Part shown: piece after piece, positions 1-9,334 of the stretch
Layout of the letters: every line of letters starts with the position of its first letter
Numbering within the stretch: position 1 is the first letter of the stretch
NCBI GenBank assembly: GCA_029212415.1
Contig: JARGOF010000001.1
Location: 1-64,000 of the forward strand
Origin: Rhizobiaceae bacterium
Lineage (GTDB): Bacteria > Pseudomonadota > Alphaproteobacteria > Rhizobiales > Rhizobiaceae
DNA length: 64,000 nt
Direction: 5' to 3'
Translations under genes and position numbers: made by a program
Notes under the pieces: generated by a model
Databases searched by the model: none
Told to the model about the DNA's origin: nothing
What the model saw: the letters and a program-made list of their open reading frames with translations, nothing else

Positions 1-30
1 ATCCTGACAAAAAAACAACTGGCAGAGTGA

Positions 31-438
31 ATCAATGAAAGCAAGACAGGCTCTACCGTCAACCAGTTCGGCAATGACAACAATCTGTCCTGCGCCAGCA
101 ATGAGAAAAACCACGCCGCTCATATCTTTGACTATCGCGATGCGGATGGTTGTTGCGGTGCGACAGCGTCCATCGTGGTCAACAGTTTCATCGACTATTA
201 CGAAAAAACCCACCATTGGCAGGCGATGGCCTGGTGGATCCACGATCATCTGCCGCCGACCGATCTCTACTTCTTCCCCAAACTCGCCGCTTTCAACATC
301 TCATGGCATGAGAAGCCCACCCGCAACATCAAGAGCTACGCAAAGCCGATGGGAACATTGACGAAACCGGGAATGAGCAATTTCGAAGGATCGCATGAAG
401 AGGACTATGCAGAATTCCTTGCTTCATTTTCCGGCTGA
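31..438 (+). pseudogene. C-terminal part of an unrecognised protein, broken at the window edge
   Basis: The frame is open and protein-like from base 31 to the stop at 436-438, but it has no ATG before position 175 (GTG at 172) and is closed upstream by a TGA at 28-30. The residues before 175 look coding (rich in Asn, Asp, Cys), so the true N-terminus is probably missing. Another frame is open from base 3 to a TGA at 36-38, so a frameshift around 30-36 is as likely as a nonsense codon. Aromatic-rich stretches such as WWIHDHLPPTDLYFF and an acidic tail are visible. I do not recognise the family. It could also be an intact short gene starting at 172 or 175. Confidence 0.4.
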
Positions 439-485
439 TTGGCTGATTTGGGAAAACCTTTACGATTATTTTTCGTTGAGACGCT

Positions 486-1022
486 TCACTTGGCGTCATT
501 CAATACAAACATCATCAGGCATGGCTCGGTTCCACGGTTGGACCAGGCGTGATTTGTGCCTTGCTGGATGACGACATCGCCGGCTTTGACCAGCACGTCT
601 TCTTCGTCCATCATCATGTACATCTCACCGCTCAAGACGATGGAATAGTCGATGCTGTCGGTGCGATGCATATAGGGGTGGCGGCCATTCTCCACCACAT
701 TGGCACCGGCGCCCATGGCGGCAAAGGCCGCCTTGCCGTCGATATTTGCAATCACTTCAGGATCTTCAGGATTGAACTGTACGATGCGAAACACCGAGCC
801 GTTTTTCGGTGGATGCAGGATCAACGGTCCTTCAACGGGGTCGTCATGGCGCTCCATTTGCGCCGGTGATTGATCGATTTGCCACAGATTTGTCAGCGTG
901 ATGCCCGGCCGTGTCGGTCGTTGCAATATGCAATCGGCAATGTCGTCGCGAATGACCTTTGCGACACCATTTTCATCGTGACCGGTGACAAGCCGCCTGA
1001 ATTTTTTTGCTTCGAAAGACAT
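486..1022 (-). CDS. Cupin-domain protein
   Basis: 178 residues. The C-terminal half has the small beta-barrel cupin signature: motif 1 around HRTDSIDYSIVLSGEMYMM (about residues 119-137) and motif 2 around GDVVIQQGTNHAWSN. The histidines could hold a metal. Proteins of this type act as small-molecule binding or dioxygenase/isomerase-like accessories in catabolic loci. The ATG at 1022 follows AGAGGAAACC, a good ribosome site. It lies 15 bp downstream of the fused TRAP permease on the same strand, so it is probably the last gene of a TAXI binding protein, permease, cupin operon. I infer a role in metabolism of the transported compound; its substrate is unknown. Confidence 0.8.
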   Translation of the reverse strand: MSFEAKKFRRLVTGHDENGVAKVIRDDIADCILQRPTRPGITLTNLWQIDQSPAQMERHDDPVEGPLILHPPKNGSVFRIVQFNPEDPEVIANIDGKAAFAAMGAGANVVENGRHPYMHRTDSIDYSIVLSGEMYMMMDEEDVLVKAGDVVIQQGTNHAWSNRGTEPCLMMFVLNDAK

Positions 1023-1037
1023 GTTCGGTTTCCTCTC

Positions 1038-2921
1038 TTATGGGTTAGCGGTTTTCAGGTCGGATTCCGGTCTGGTCAGGAACCAGACTGAGGCAAATGC
1101 AGCGATCCCGATGGCGTCAGTGACCAGTCCCTGATGCAGCAGTGCTATGCCTGCCGCGCCGATGACAAGGCGCGGTATGAGCGCAAGATCATTGCGCATG
1201 AAACCGATGACAAAGGAGGCGAGGCAGTAGACGCCAATTGCGCCACTGGCGATTGCCAGAATGATGCTGGGCGCGCTGCCCTGCATCAGGAGGGCGGGAC
1301 CGTAGAAAAACATGAAGGGCAGAATGTAACAGGTGATGCCATAGGTGAAAGCCGTCCAGCCAACCTTGTTGATATCGGCCTTGGCAATGCCTGCTGCCAC
1401 ATAGGAGGCAAGTGCCACCGGTGGCGTTATCGTCGACACGCAGCCATAGAAGAACACGAACATATGCGCCGTCAGAAGCGGCACGCCCATTTTGGCCAGC
1501 GCCGGCGCGACAACTGTTGCAAGGATCAGATAGGCCGCCGTCGTTGGCAGGCCCATGCCCAGAATGATGGCCGTCAGCATTGTAAAGAGCAGTGCAAAAA
1601 AGGTGATGCCGCCGGATGCCGCAATGATCAGCCCGGAGATCTTGGAGCCAAGGCCGGTTACGCCGAGTGTTCCGGCAATGATACCGGCGGCGGCGCAGGC
1701 AATGGCAATCGGGACAACCGCCTTGGTGCCTTCGGTGATGGCCCTTGCGGCTTTCTTCGCTATTTCCAGATTGATCCGCCGGGTCCAGATGATGTGGCAG
1801 ACAAGCAGGACGATGATCGAATAATAGGACGCCTTGAAGGGGGAGAAGCCGTTGAGCATCATGGCGATCAAGGTGGCGAAGGGGATGATGAACTGTCCAC
1901 CCTTGAGCAGGATCATCCAGATGGATTCACCGTCGTCATCGGGCTGGACAAGCGGCACGATCCGGCTCTTTCCCGCCTGCAGATGCACGACAAAAAACAG
2001 CGACGCAAAAAACAGCAAGGCCGGGATGAGGGCAACCTGCATGACGTTCGAATAGGGAACACCGACAATCTCGGCCATGATGAATGCTGCAGCGCCCATG
2101 ACGGGCGGCATCATCTGTCCGCCGGTTGATACCACTGCTTCAATCGCGCCTGCCTGATGCGGTGCGTAGCCTTCCTTTTTCATCATGGGAATTGTCAGCG
2201 TACCGGTTACGGCGACATTGCCGGCTGCAGAACCGGAAATCATGCCAAGCAGCGTGCTGAAGATCACCGCCGTCTTTGCCCCGGCGGCACGCATGCCGCG
2301 GGTCAGGCGGTTCGCCAGCTTGAAGAAAAAGTCACCGGCGCCGAATTCGCTCAGGAAAGCGCCATAGATGGAAAACAGCACGATATAGGTTGCCGACACG
2401 CCGAGCGGAATGCCGAAGACGCCCTGTGATGTCGTGGTCAAAAGCTCCGAGATTCGAGTCACGGAATAGCCGCGTGAACCCAGCACGCCCGGCAGATATT
2501 CGGAAAAAAACGGATAGGTGAAAAAGAACAGGCAAATGAGCGCCAGGATCGCACCAACCCCGCGGCGTGCACCTTCCAGAACAAGCACGATGAGCAACAG
2601 GCCGATCCATGCATCCAGCGGACCTGTATCGCCGCCGCTCATGGCGATGTCTTTCCAGCGGCTGAGGATATAGAGGCAACTGCCCAAAGATGCGGCGATC
2701 AGGCCCACAGAGATGATGCGGTCCAGCAGCGTGCCGGTGATGCGCCGGAAACTGGCCCGTGTCAGAAACAGGATGACCAGCATGGCCATCAGGTGGGTGA
2801 TGCGAATATCGCGGGTCGACAGAACGAGGAGGCCACCCACATTGAGCAGATGGAAAAGGCCCAATGCGAATGCAATCACATTGACTGCAACGCCAATCAG
2901 CTTGTCCGTTGAATTTTGCAT
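1038..2921 (-). CDS. TRAP transporter fused permease (4TM/12TM, TAXI type)
   Basis: About 627 residues with many hydrophobic segments. It is the small-plus-large TRAP membrane subunit fusion that partners TAXI-type binding proteins, driving ion-coupled uptake of organic acids across the inner membrane. The large-subunit region carries typical Gly-rich segments, for example GSAAGNVAVTGT and GMGLPTTAAYLIL. I chose the ATG at 2921 (MQNSTDKLIG) because GGAAAGACATC precedes it; an in-frame start at 2963 would add 14 unlikely residues. It sits 60 bp downstream of the TAXI binding protein and just upstream of the cupin gene. Divergent ALDH and ThDP-enzyme genes suggest the imported substrate is a carboxylic or 2-oxo acid (inference). 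Confidence 0.93.
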   Translation of the reverse strand: MQNSTDKLIGVAVNVIAFALGLFHLLNVGGLLVLSTRDIRITHLMAMLVILFLTRASFRRITGTLLDRIISVGLIAASLGSCLYILSRWKDIAMSGGDTGPLDAWIGLLLIVLVLEGARRGVGAILALICLFFFTYPFFSEYLPGVLGSRGYSVTRISELLTTTSQGVFGIPLGVSATYIVLFSIYGAFLSEFGAGDFFFKLANRLTRGMRAAGAKTAVIFSTLLGMISGSAAGNVAVTGTLTIPMMKKEGYAPHQAGAIEAVVSTGGQMMPPVMGAAAFIMAEIVGVPYSNVMQVALIPALLFFASLFFVVHLQAGKSRIVPLVQPDDDGESIWMILLKGGQFIIPFATLIAMMLNGFSPFKASYYSIIVLLVCHIIWTRRINLEIAKKAARAITEGTKAVVPIAIACAAAGIIAGTLGVTGLGSKISGLIIAASGGITFFALLFTMLTAIILGMGLPTTAAYLILATVVAPALAKMGVPLLTAHMFVFFYGCVSTITPPVALASYVAAGIAKADINKVGWTAFTYGITCYILPFMFFYGPALLMQGSAPSIILAIASGAIGVYCLASFVIGFMRNDLALIPRLVIGAAGIALLHQGLVTDAIGIAAFASVWFLTRPESDLKTANP

Positions 2922-2981
2922 GATGTCTTTCCAGGCGCAGGAAGCAGGCTCCCTGCGCCGCATTTTAAGGAGCGGTTTTTA

Positions 2982-3914
2982 CTATTCCTTGAAAAACATC
3001 TCGGCACCGGGGTGCAGTGGAATCTTCAGCGAAAGGGACGCTGCAGGATCAATCTGTTTTGCCAGCGCATTTTCAGCGCGGAACTCATCCATATGGCCAT
3101 AGATGGCCTTGGTGATCTCATAGGCCAGTTCATCGCTCATGCCCGCATCGACGATCAGCATGTTGCTGACACCGAGAACGTTGCCATCTACATCCGTGCC
3201 GTAGACGTCCTTTGGTACGACAACCCCGTTGTAGTTGGGATATTTTTGCAGCGCGGTGACTATCTGTTTGTCGCTCAGCGGAATGAATTTCAGCTTCTTG
3301 TTGGCCTGTGCCTGCATCACCGCACCGGCAGGGTAACCGCTGAGCGCAAAGGCTGCATCCACATTGCCATCGGCAAGCTGGCTGAAACCATCGGCATAGG
3401 ACAGGAAGCTTGGCGTGATATCATCCATCGACAGGCCTTCAAGCGCCAGCACCTGGCCGAGGAAGGGAATGGTTCCGCCGCCCGCCGGACCGACAGCGAC
3501 GCGCTTGCCTTTCAGGTCGGCGACTGAATTGATGGGCGAGCCGTCAAGGGTCATCATGTGCAAAATGCTGTAATGCAGCGAACCGATCGCCCGCAGGTTC
3601 ATCGGTCCTGCTTTCTTGTAGGGACCAACGCCCTTGTTGGCCAATACGGAAAGATTGTTGTTGGTGATGGCGATATCGACCTCGCCGGAGTTTACCAGGC
3701 GCGGGTTTTCCACCGAGCCACCTGTCACGATCGGCACCATGGTCGTGTCTTTTGCATGATTGCTGACAAGCGAGGAGATCGCCTGGCCGACTGGATAAAA
3801 TGCACCGCCCTGACTGGCTGTTCCTATGCGCAACTCCGCGGCACTGGCCAAGCCTGTGCCTATGAAAAGTGAGGCGCCCAACGCGGCCAATGCGGCCATC
3901 GATTTGAATTTCAT
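2982..3914 (-). CDS. TAXI family TRAP transporter solute-binding protein
   Basis: 310 residues with an N-terminal signal peptide (MKFKSMAALAALGASLFIG, cleavage probably after ASA-AE near residue 26). The mature part begins LRIGTASQGGAFYPVGQA, the hallmark opening of TAXI periplasmic binding proteins, and continues with GGSVENPRLVNSGEVD and KGKRVAVGPAGGGT. It captures the substrate in the periplasm and hands it to the fused permease. The ATG at 3914 follows GGGAGGATC. It is the first gene of the minus-strand operon and is transcribed away from the aldehyde dehydrogenase across a 624-bp gap. The substrate is not predictable at family level. Confidence 0.93.
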   Translation of the reverse strand: MKFKSMAALAALGASLFIGTGLASAAELRIGTASQGGAFYPVGQAISSLVSNHAKDTTMVPIVTGGSVENPRLVNSGEVDIAITNNNLSVLANKGVGPYKKAGPMNLRAIGSLHYSILHMMTLDGSPINSVADLKGKRVAVGPAGGGTIPFLGQVLALEGLSMDDITPSFLSYADGFSQLADGNVDAAFALSGYPAGAVMQAQANKKLKFIPLSDKQIVTALQKYPNYNGVVVPKDVYGTDVDGNVLGVSNMLIVDAGMSDELAYEITKAIYGHMDEFRAENALAKQIDPAASLSLKIPLHPGAEMFFKE

Positions 3915-4538
3915 GATCTGATCCTCCCGAGTTGATTGATTGTTGATCTTAAAAGATTGTTGTGGTCAGGCTAGCACAAACTGAGAAGCGCGCCAATAAA
4001 ATCGATATTTTATGATTGTATATCAAAATACCGTTTATATTGGCGTCATCAAGTGTTTTGTTGATTATGCGCGATTGCCCGCAAAGCGATCCATGCTATT
4101 GTGTCTATCAATGCAAATTCACATGCAATCCGTTGCGACGTTTTTGAGCTTGGTCCACTGTCTGGTAATCTTACAGCAGTACCAGTTCTTCGCAGGCCAA
4201 AAAATGTTCTGATACGCATAATGCGCCAGCACAGATATATCCGGACGCCTTCATTTGGTCGCCAAATTATTTTTGGCCACAAAACCGGGATCTGTGACCT
4301 GGCAGATTGCCTATGGGCCGGTCAATTCTGCGATTTTTGACGTTACAAAGTTCTTTGTACCGGACTTCATCCCATCATATCGGGCTTGACGATCATTCTT
4401 GTAATGCTGTTCATGCCCAAGAGTGTAATGAAACAACAATTCCGCGGGATCATGAAATCCTCGCGACCAAATTTGCATGCGGTGGGTCAGATGTTGGCGG
4501 AGCCGAGGCAATGAAGCGATCAGACGAAAGGAAAGACA
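3915..4538. other. Divergent intergenic region, no gene recognised
   Basis: 624 bp separates the start of the TAXI operon from the start of the aldehyde dehydrogenase gene. It is AT-rich near 4000-4045, consistent with a promoter. The open frames in it are short, lack ribosome sites and resemble nothing I know. No regulator gene is present, although this gap is large enough for regulatory sites for both operons. I found no clear palindrome or RNA element. Confidence 0.5.
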
Positions 4539-5987
4539 ATGACCGACGCACAATTGTTTATCGGCGGGCAGCACATCAAGCTGGATGAAGCCAGAACCTG
4601 CACGCGCCTGGATCCTGTCACCGGAGACGTCGCGACGCGGTTTGCGGCTGCCACGACCAGCGATGCCGAGGCTGCGGTCAACGCGGCGAAGGAGGCCTTT
4701 CCTGCCTGGTCAGCTTCGACGCCTGCGCACCGCCGTGAGGTTCTGTCGAAAGCCGCCGACATCCTGTCAGCGCGTGCCGCGGACTTCATCAATGCCATGC
4801 AGAGCGAGATTGGCAGCACGGCAGGCTGGGCCGGTTTCAATGTAATGCTGGCTTCGCAAATGTTGCGCGAGGCGGCCGCCATGACCACACAGGTCAAGGG
4901 CGAAATCATTCCATCAAACAAGCCGGGTTCCCTGTCCATGGCCGTGCGCAAGCCGGCGGGTGTTTGCCTGGCCATGGCACCGTGGAATGCGCCGGTCATT
5001 CTGGGTGTGCGCGCTGTCGCCATGCCGCTGGCGGTGGGCAACACCGTGGTGCTGAAGTCATCCGAAACCTGCCCGATGACCCATCTCTTGATTGCCGAGT
5101 GCCTGCATGAGGCCGGTTGTGCGGACGGGGTGATCAACGTCATTTCAAATGCGCCGGAGGACGCGCCGGAACTGGTTCGGACGATGATCGAACACTCGGC
5201 CGTGCGGCGCATCAATTTCACCGGATCGACCAATGTCGGGCGCGAAATCGCCAAGGTCGCGGCTGAAAATCTCAAGCCGGTATTGCTCGAGCTCGGCGGC
5301 AAGGCACCTTTGGTGGTGCTGGAAGATGCGGATATGGATGGTGCCGTCAATGCGGCTGTCTTCGGCTGTTTCATGAATCAGGGGCAGATCTGCATGTCAA
5401 CCGAACGGGTTCTGGTTTCCAGTGCCATCGCTGATGAATTTACCCGGAAATTCGTAGCCCGTGCAGCAGCGCTGGTGGCTGCCGACCCGCGTGAGAACGG
5501 ACCGCTGGGGTCCCTGGTCGGCATGGCATCGACAACCCGGCTGAACGGCCTGGTCAAGGACGCACTGGACAAGGGCGCGACCCTCTTGACCGGCGGGACC
5601 AGCGACAGCGTCATCTATCAGCCAACCGTGCTGGTTGACGTGACTGAGGACATGCGGATTTTCAGCGAAGAATCCTTTGGCCCGGTCAAGGCGATCTATC
5701 GCTTCGACACCGAGGAAGAGGCGTTGCGCATGGCCAATGATACCCAATACGGCCTTTCGGCTGCCGTGTTCAGCAAGGATGTCAGTCGTGCGCAGGCCTT
5801 TGCGGACAAGATTGAAAGCGGCATCTGTCACATCAATGGTCCTACCGTGCATGATGAGGCGCATATGCCATTCGGTGGTGTCAAAAACAGTGGCCATGGT
5901 CGCTTTGGCGGCACGGCGGCGATATATGAATTTACCGAATTGCGCTGGATCACCATTGAGGATCCGGCCCAGCATTACCCGATTTGA
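4539..5987 (+). CDS. Aldehyde dehydrogenase (NAD(P)-dependent, salicylaldehyde/vanillin dehydrogenase-like)
   Basis: 482 residues, full length for the superfamily. The catalytic features are present: the APWNAPV segment with Asn150, general base Glu251 in LELGGKAP, and nucleophile Cys285 in NQGQICMSTERV. The NAD-binding FTGSTNVGREIA loop precedes them. It oxidises an aldehyde to the carboxylate in the cytosol. The ATG at 4539 follows AGGAAAGACA. Its stop overlaps the TTG of the next open frame and the next gene is a ThDP-dependent decarboxylase-type enzyme, so the pair probably converts a 2-oxo acid to an aldehyde and then to an acid. The sequence style resembles aromatic aldehyde dehydrogenases; the exact substrate is inferred only from context. 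Confidence 0.92.
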   Translation: MTDAQLFIGGQHIKLDEARTCTRLDPVTGDVATRFAAATTSDAEAAVNAAKEAFPAWSASTPAHRREVLSKAADILSARAADFINAMQSEIGSTAGWAGFNVMLASQMLREAAAMTTQVKGEIIPSNKPGSLSMAVRKPAGVCLAMAPWNAPVILGVRAVAMPLAVGNTVVLKSSETCPMTHLLIAECLHEAGCADGVINVISNAPEDAPELVRTMIEHSAVRRINFTGSTNVGREIAKVAAENLKPVLLELGGKAPLVVLEDADMDGAVNAAVFGCFMNQGQICMSTERVLVSSAIADEFTRKFVARAAALVAADPRENGPLGSLVGMASTTRLNGLVKDALDKGATLLTGGTSDSVIYQPTVLVDVTEDMRIFSEESFGPVKAIYRFDTEEEALRMANDTQYGLSAAVFSKDVSRAQAFADKIESGICHINGPTVHDEAHMPFGGVKNSGHGRFGGTAAIYEFTELRWITIEDPAQHYPI

Positions 5988-6007
5988 CGGCCGATCAGGA
6001 GACTCAG

Positions 6008-7717
6008 TTGCTCGAGGAAAACAACACCATCACGGCAGGCGGTGCCATTTTCACCAAGCTCAAGGCGCTTGGTGTCGACTATGTCTTTGTCAATTCCGGA
6101 ACCGATTTTCCGCCAATTGTCGAGGGCCTGGTCGAGGCGTCGTACAAGAACATCGATCTGCCGACGCCCATTATCATTCCGCACGAACACGCGGCAATGG
6201 GCATGGCGATGGGGTACTACGAAATGTCAGGGCGTTGTCAGGCGGTCATGCTGCACACCAATGTCGGCCTGTCCAACGGGGCAACGGGCGCCATCAACGC
6301 GGCTTGCGAACATGTGCCCATCCTGATGATGTCCGGTCGCACCCCGGTCACTGAAGAAACCCGGTTTGGTGCGCGGACCGTTCCCATTGGCTGGGGGCAG
6401 GAAATGCGCGACCAGACGGCTCTGGTTCGCGAGGCCAGCAAGTGGGACTATGAGTTGCGCTTTCCCGAACAGATTTCCGGCGCGCTTGACCGGGCTTTTG
6501 CGATCGCCAATTCGACGCCCAAGGGCCCGGTCTATCTGTCGTTGCCGCGCGAGACATTGTGCGAGGAAATTCCGCGTGCCGGCACCAGCGATGCGACGAG
6601 CATGCAGCCAGCGAAAATAGGCATGCTGGACGTCGATATTGACGCTGCTGCAGCCATGCTGGCCAAGGCGAAGCGCCCGCTGGTGATCGCCCAGCGCGGG
6701 GCCGGTGACGCGGAAAGTTATGCGCAATTTGGCCAATGGGCGGACGAATGGGGCATACCGGTTTGCTCCTGGTGGGCGACGCATCTGGCGATTGATACGG
6801 ATCATCCCTGCCACATCGGTGAAAATCCCAGCCCCTGGCTGGAAGAGGCCGATGTGGTGCTGGTGCTCGACAGTCTTGCACCCTGGTGGCCCGACAAGCA
6901 CACATTGCCCGATGACGCCCGGGTCATCAACATGGGTCCTGATCCATTGTTCAGCCGTTATCCAATCCGTAACTTCCGCTCAAACCTGTCGATTGCCGGT
7001 GAAAACGCCGACACGATCCCGGCGCTGATCCAGGCGATGAAGCGCATCGGCGGAGATGCAGAGGTGATTGCAGCGCGCCGCGTGCATGTGGCCGAGAGGT
7101 CGCAGGAAACCCGAGACAGGCTGGCTCTTGAGGCACAGGCCTCAACGGCCAAGGGTATCACCAAACAATGGGTCAGCGCCTGTCTGGGCGCGGCGCTGCG
7201 GGGCCAAAAATCCACTGTCTATTCCGAACTTGGAGTGAAACTGGGTTCTGTGGAGCGCAAGGGGCACAACGCCTGGTTCCAGGAACCACATTCGGGTGGG
7301 CTGGGATGGAGCTTTCCTGCCGCAATGGGGGGGCAATTGGCGGACCGGGACCGTGTGGTCGTGGCGACAATGGGGGACGGGTCCTATATATTTTCCAACC
7401 CGACCGCCTGCCACCAGATTGCCGAAGCCCTGGGGCTGCCGGTTCTGATCATTGTTCTGAACAACCACGAATGGGGTGCAGTGCGGCAATCCGTTGTGGG
7501 CTCCTATCCCAATGGCTATGCGGCGCAGTCCAATGAGGTGCCGTTGACCTCGCTCGAACCATCGCCGGATTTCGTGCATGTGGCAAAGGCCAGTCGCGCC
7601 TGGACCCGCAAGGTGGACAAGCCGGAGGATGTGCCAGGTGCCATCGAAGCTGCGCTGGCAGCCATTTCAGACCGAAAACAACACGCGTTTCTGGAAATCT
7701 CTATTCTGAAGGACTGA
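6008..7717 (+). CDS. Thiamine diphosphate-dependent enzyme (acetolactate synthase/benzoylformate decarboxylase family)
   Basis: About 569 residues with the three-domain layout of the family. The N-terminal Pyr domain carries the conserved Glu in IIIPHEHAAMGMAMGY; a central domain follows; the C-terminal PP domain has the ThDP/Mg motif GDGSYIFSN ending in LNNHEWG. It would decarboxylate or carboligate a 2-oxo acid. I prefer the TTG at 6008 because AGGAG lies about seven bases before it; a TTG at 5984 overlaps the ALDH stop codon but has no better site. It is co-directional with the aldehyde dehydrogenase and divergent from a TAXI-TRAP importer. The annotation 'acetolactate synthase' would be an overcall, because this gene has no small regulatory subunit neighbour. 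Confidence 0.88.
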   Translation: MLEENNTITAGGAIFTKLKALGVDYVFVNSGTDFPPIVEGLVEASYKNIDLPTPIIIPHEHAAMGMAMGYYEMSGRCQAVMLHTNVGLSNGATGAINAACEHVPILMMSGRTPVTEETRFGARTVPIGWGQEMRDQTALVREASKWDYELRFPEQISGALDRAFAIANSTPKGPVYLSLPRETLCEEIPRAGTSDATSMQPAKIGMLDVDIDAAAAMLAKAKRPLVIAQRGAGDAESYAQFGQWADEWGIPVCSWWATHLAIDTDHPCHIGENPSPWLEEADVVLVLDSLAPWWPDKHTLPDDARVINMGPDPLFSRYPIRNFRSNLSIAGENADTIPALIQAMKRIGGDAEVIAARRVHVAERSQETRDRLALEAQASTAKGITKQWVSACLGAALRGQKSTVYSELGVKLGSVERKGHNAWFQEPHSGGLGWSFPAAMGGQLADRDRVVVATMGDGSYIFSNPTACHQIAEALGLPVLIIVLNNHEWGAVRQSVVGSYPNGYAAQSNEVPLTSLEPSPDFVHVAKASRAWTRKVDKPEDVPGAIEAALAAISDRKQHAFLEISILKD

Positions 7718-7792
7718 GCATGTCTGATGTGTTTGCTCCGGACTTGCGGCTGATCAGCTTGATAGGCTCTGTGAGGCGTTAATATACTTTGT

Positions 7793-7814
7793 GCCCGGCA
7801 CCTGAATGCCGGGC
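7793..7814. terminator. Bidirectional stem-loop terminator between convergent genes
   Basis: GCCCGGCA and TGCCGGGC form a perfect 8-bp stem around the loop CCTGAA. TTTG before and CAAA after the stem allow further pairing. It sits between the ThDP gene stop (7717) and the DUF2182 stop (7821), where a shared terminator is expected. Confidence 0.75.
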
Positions 7815-7820
7815 CAAAGG

Positions 7821-8609
7821 TCAAAAGAACATCCACAGGCCGGCCCCGACCATGAGGGCCCCGACGAATTTTGACAGTTTCTCGCTGCCCGGCAGGATTT
7901 TTTCGGCCAGGACATAGATGGTGATCGCGATGATCCAGGCCGGGTTCATGACGCCGACGACGAACAGCAGTCCCATCAAGGCCCAGCAACAGCCCACACA
8001 GAACAGGCCGTGACGCCAACCCATGGCAAGCGCCCCCCAGATGCCTTCACGCCACTGGGTCATCAAAAAGGCAATGGGCGTTCGGCATTGATGCAGGCAG
8101 GCCTGTTTCAGGGGGCTGAACTGATAGAGCCCGGCGACCACGAGAATGCCGGCGGCCAGCGGCCCCGTGGCCTTCATCATCATGGGCGACATATAGGCAA
8201 GGTTTGTCAGTCCTGCCTGCAACACGGTTGCGGCCAAGCTGAAGCCCGACCAGGCCAGGACATAACCGCCGGAGAACATGAACACCGGCAACCAGCCTGC
8301 ACCGTGCAGCCGGTCGGCTGCCTGCATGCGGGCATAGGCGTGAATCATCGGCGCGGCGGTTGGCAGCATCATAGCCGCCATCATGATGGCCCACATGAGG
8401 AACAGGCCGGTGAACTGCATGGGCGCGAACATCTGCGGTGACATCATCATTGCCGCCATGCCCGGTATGGCCGACATGTCGCCGATCATGATGACCAGAT
8501 AAATCCACGATGCCAGAGCCACGGCAACCGGAGCGCCCATCAGCAGGGCGAGACGCGCGGGGGTCAAAGATGCCCCCACGCCGCGATTTGTGTCGGCGCG
8601 CATCGTCAC
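7821..8609 (-). CDS. DUF2182 integral membrane protein (predicted metal-binding / copper-chaperone-like)
   Basis: 262 residues with six to seven hydrophobic segments and very Met-rich stretches, for example MAAMMMSPQMFAPM and MAAMMLPTAAPMIHAYARM, plus a cysteine pair CLHQC. These are the hallmarks of the DUF2182 (COG5486) predicted metal-binding membrane family; automated pipelines call some members copper chaperones. The GTG at 8609 overlaps the TGA of the upstream DUF1326 gene (GTGA), so the two are translationally coupled; an ATG at 8603 is an alternative. The pairing of these two families is common in proteobacteria but their joint function is not established. Confidence 0.85.
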   Translation of the reverse strand: MTMRADTNRGVGASLTPARLALLMGAPVAVALASWIYLVIMIGDMSAIPGMAAMMMSPQMFAPMQFTGLFLMWAIMMAAMMLPTAAPMIHAYARMQAADRLHGAGWLPVFMFSGGYVLAWSGFSLAATVLQAGLTNLAYMSPMMMKATGPLAAGILVVAGLYQFSPLKQACLHQCRTPIAFLMTQWREGIWGALAMGWRHGLFCVGCCWALMGLLFVVGVMNPAWIIAITIYVLAEKILPGSEKLSKFVGALMVGAGLWMFF

Positions 8610-9208
8610 TGCTCACTCTGATAGGCAAATTCAGAAAATATGCCGGTCTTGTCGGTCAGATCCCAGGCCATTCCATGATCGCTATAGGCCAATCTGGAGG
8701 ATTTGGCCGCTGTGGCGACAAATCCGGGGGCAATGCACAGAGGATGTCCCTCGATTGTCACCGGCCCGCCGCCCTGTCCGGCAATCTGGTCGATTTCGAC
8801 ATCGGCAATGCCGGGGATCTTCAATGCGTGTTTGCCACCGTGAACCGAAAAATCAATCGGCACGGAGCGCACACCGACGATTGCGCCGATATGGGTGGCC
8901 AGCCGTGCCGGATGGCCGCCGCCCTGGCCACCGAAGATTTTCATCAGGCTGGCATTCTGCGCCTCGTCGGCGCGTTCGTCGACATAGACGGCCACGTTCC
9001 ACTGGGTTGTGGCCATATTGCCCGGAGAATGCACGGCCAGCGCGACATTGAGACCGGAGAGCGACACGTCCTCGTCCTTGCCATCCTCAATGTGCCAGCC
9101 GACCAGAGCCGTGCATTCCTCGTTGGTCGGAGGGCTGAGGAAGAGACAGGGGCAGGCGGTATCGCAATTGCAACTTTCGAAATAGGTTCCCTTGAGTGAC
9201 CAGGTCAT
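8606..9208 (-). CDS. DUF1326 domain protein
   Basis: 200 residues. The N-terminus has the family's cysteine cluster YFESCNCDTACPCLFLS (about residues 9-25), which looks like a metal- or thiol-chemistry site; other conserved parts are the GGQGGGHPARLATHIG segment and the region around EGHPLCIAPGFVA. No signal peptide or membrane span is seen. The ATG at 9208 follows AAGGAGAAATTCA, a strong ribosome site. It is the first gene of a two-gene unit with DUF2182 and is divergent from the winged-helix/TPR regulator 126 bp away, which may control it (inference). Function unknown. Confidence 0.85.
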   Translation of the reverse strand: MTWSLKGTYFESCNCDTACPCLFLSPPTNEECTALVGWHIEDGKDEDVSLSGLNVALAVHSPGNMATTQWNVAVYVDERADEAQNASLMKIFGGQGGGHPARLATHIGAIVGVRSVPIDFSVHGGKHALKIPGIADVEIDQIAGQGGGPVTIEGHPLCIAPGFVATAAKSSRLAYSDHGMAWDLTDKTGIFSEFAYQSEQ

Positions 9209-9334
9209 TGAATTTCTCCTTGGTGGTTGTTGATTTCAAAAACCTAGGCGTCCTTCGGCGCCATTGCTTGAAGGCGGCATTGAGATTAGGTTGGGATTTC
9301 ATCGTTTTTCGATCAATGGCGGGTCTATTTGTCC

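Noticed and set aside
1134-2129. Long open frame on the plus strand opposite the TRAP permease
   Set aside because: It is an antisense shadow of a well-supported membrane protein gene, with composition (His, Asp, Gly-rich) typical of such shadows.
5984-7717. Acetolactate synthase large subunit (ilvB)
   Set aside because: There is no regulatory-subunit gene next to it and the context is catabolic; only the ThDP enzyme superfamily is supported.
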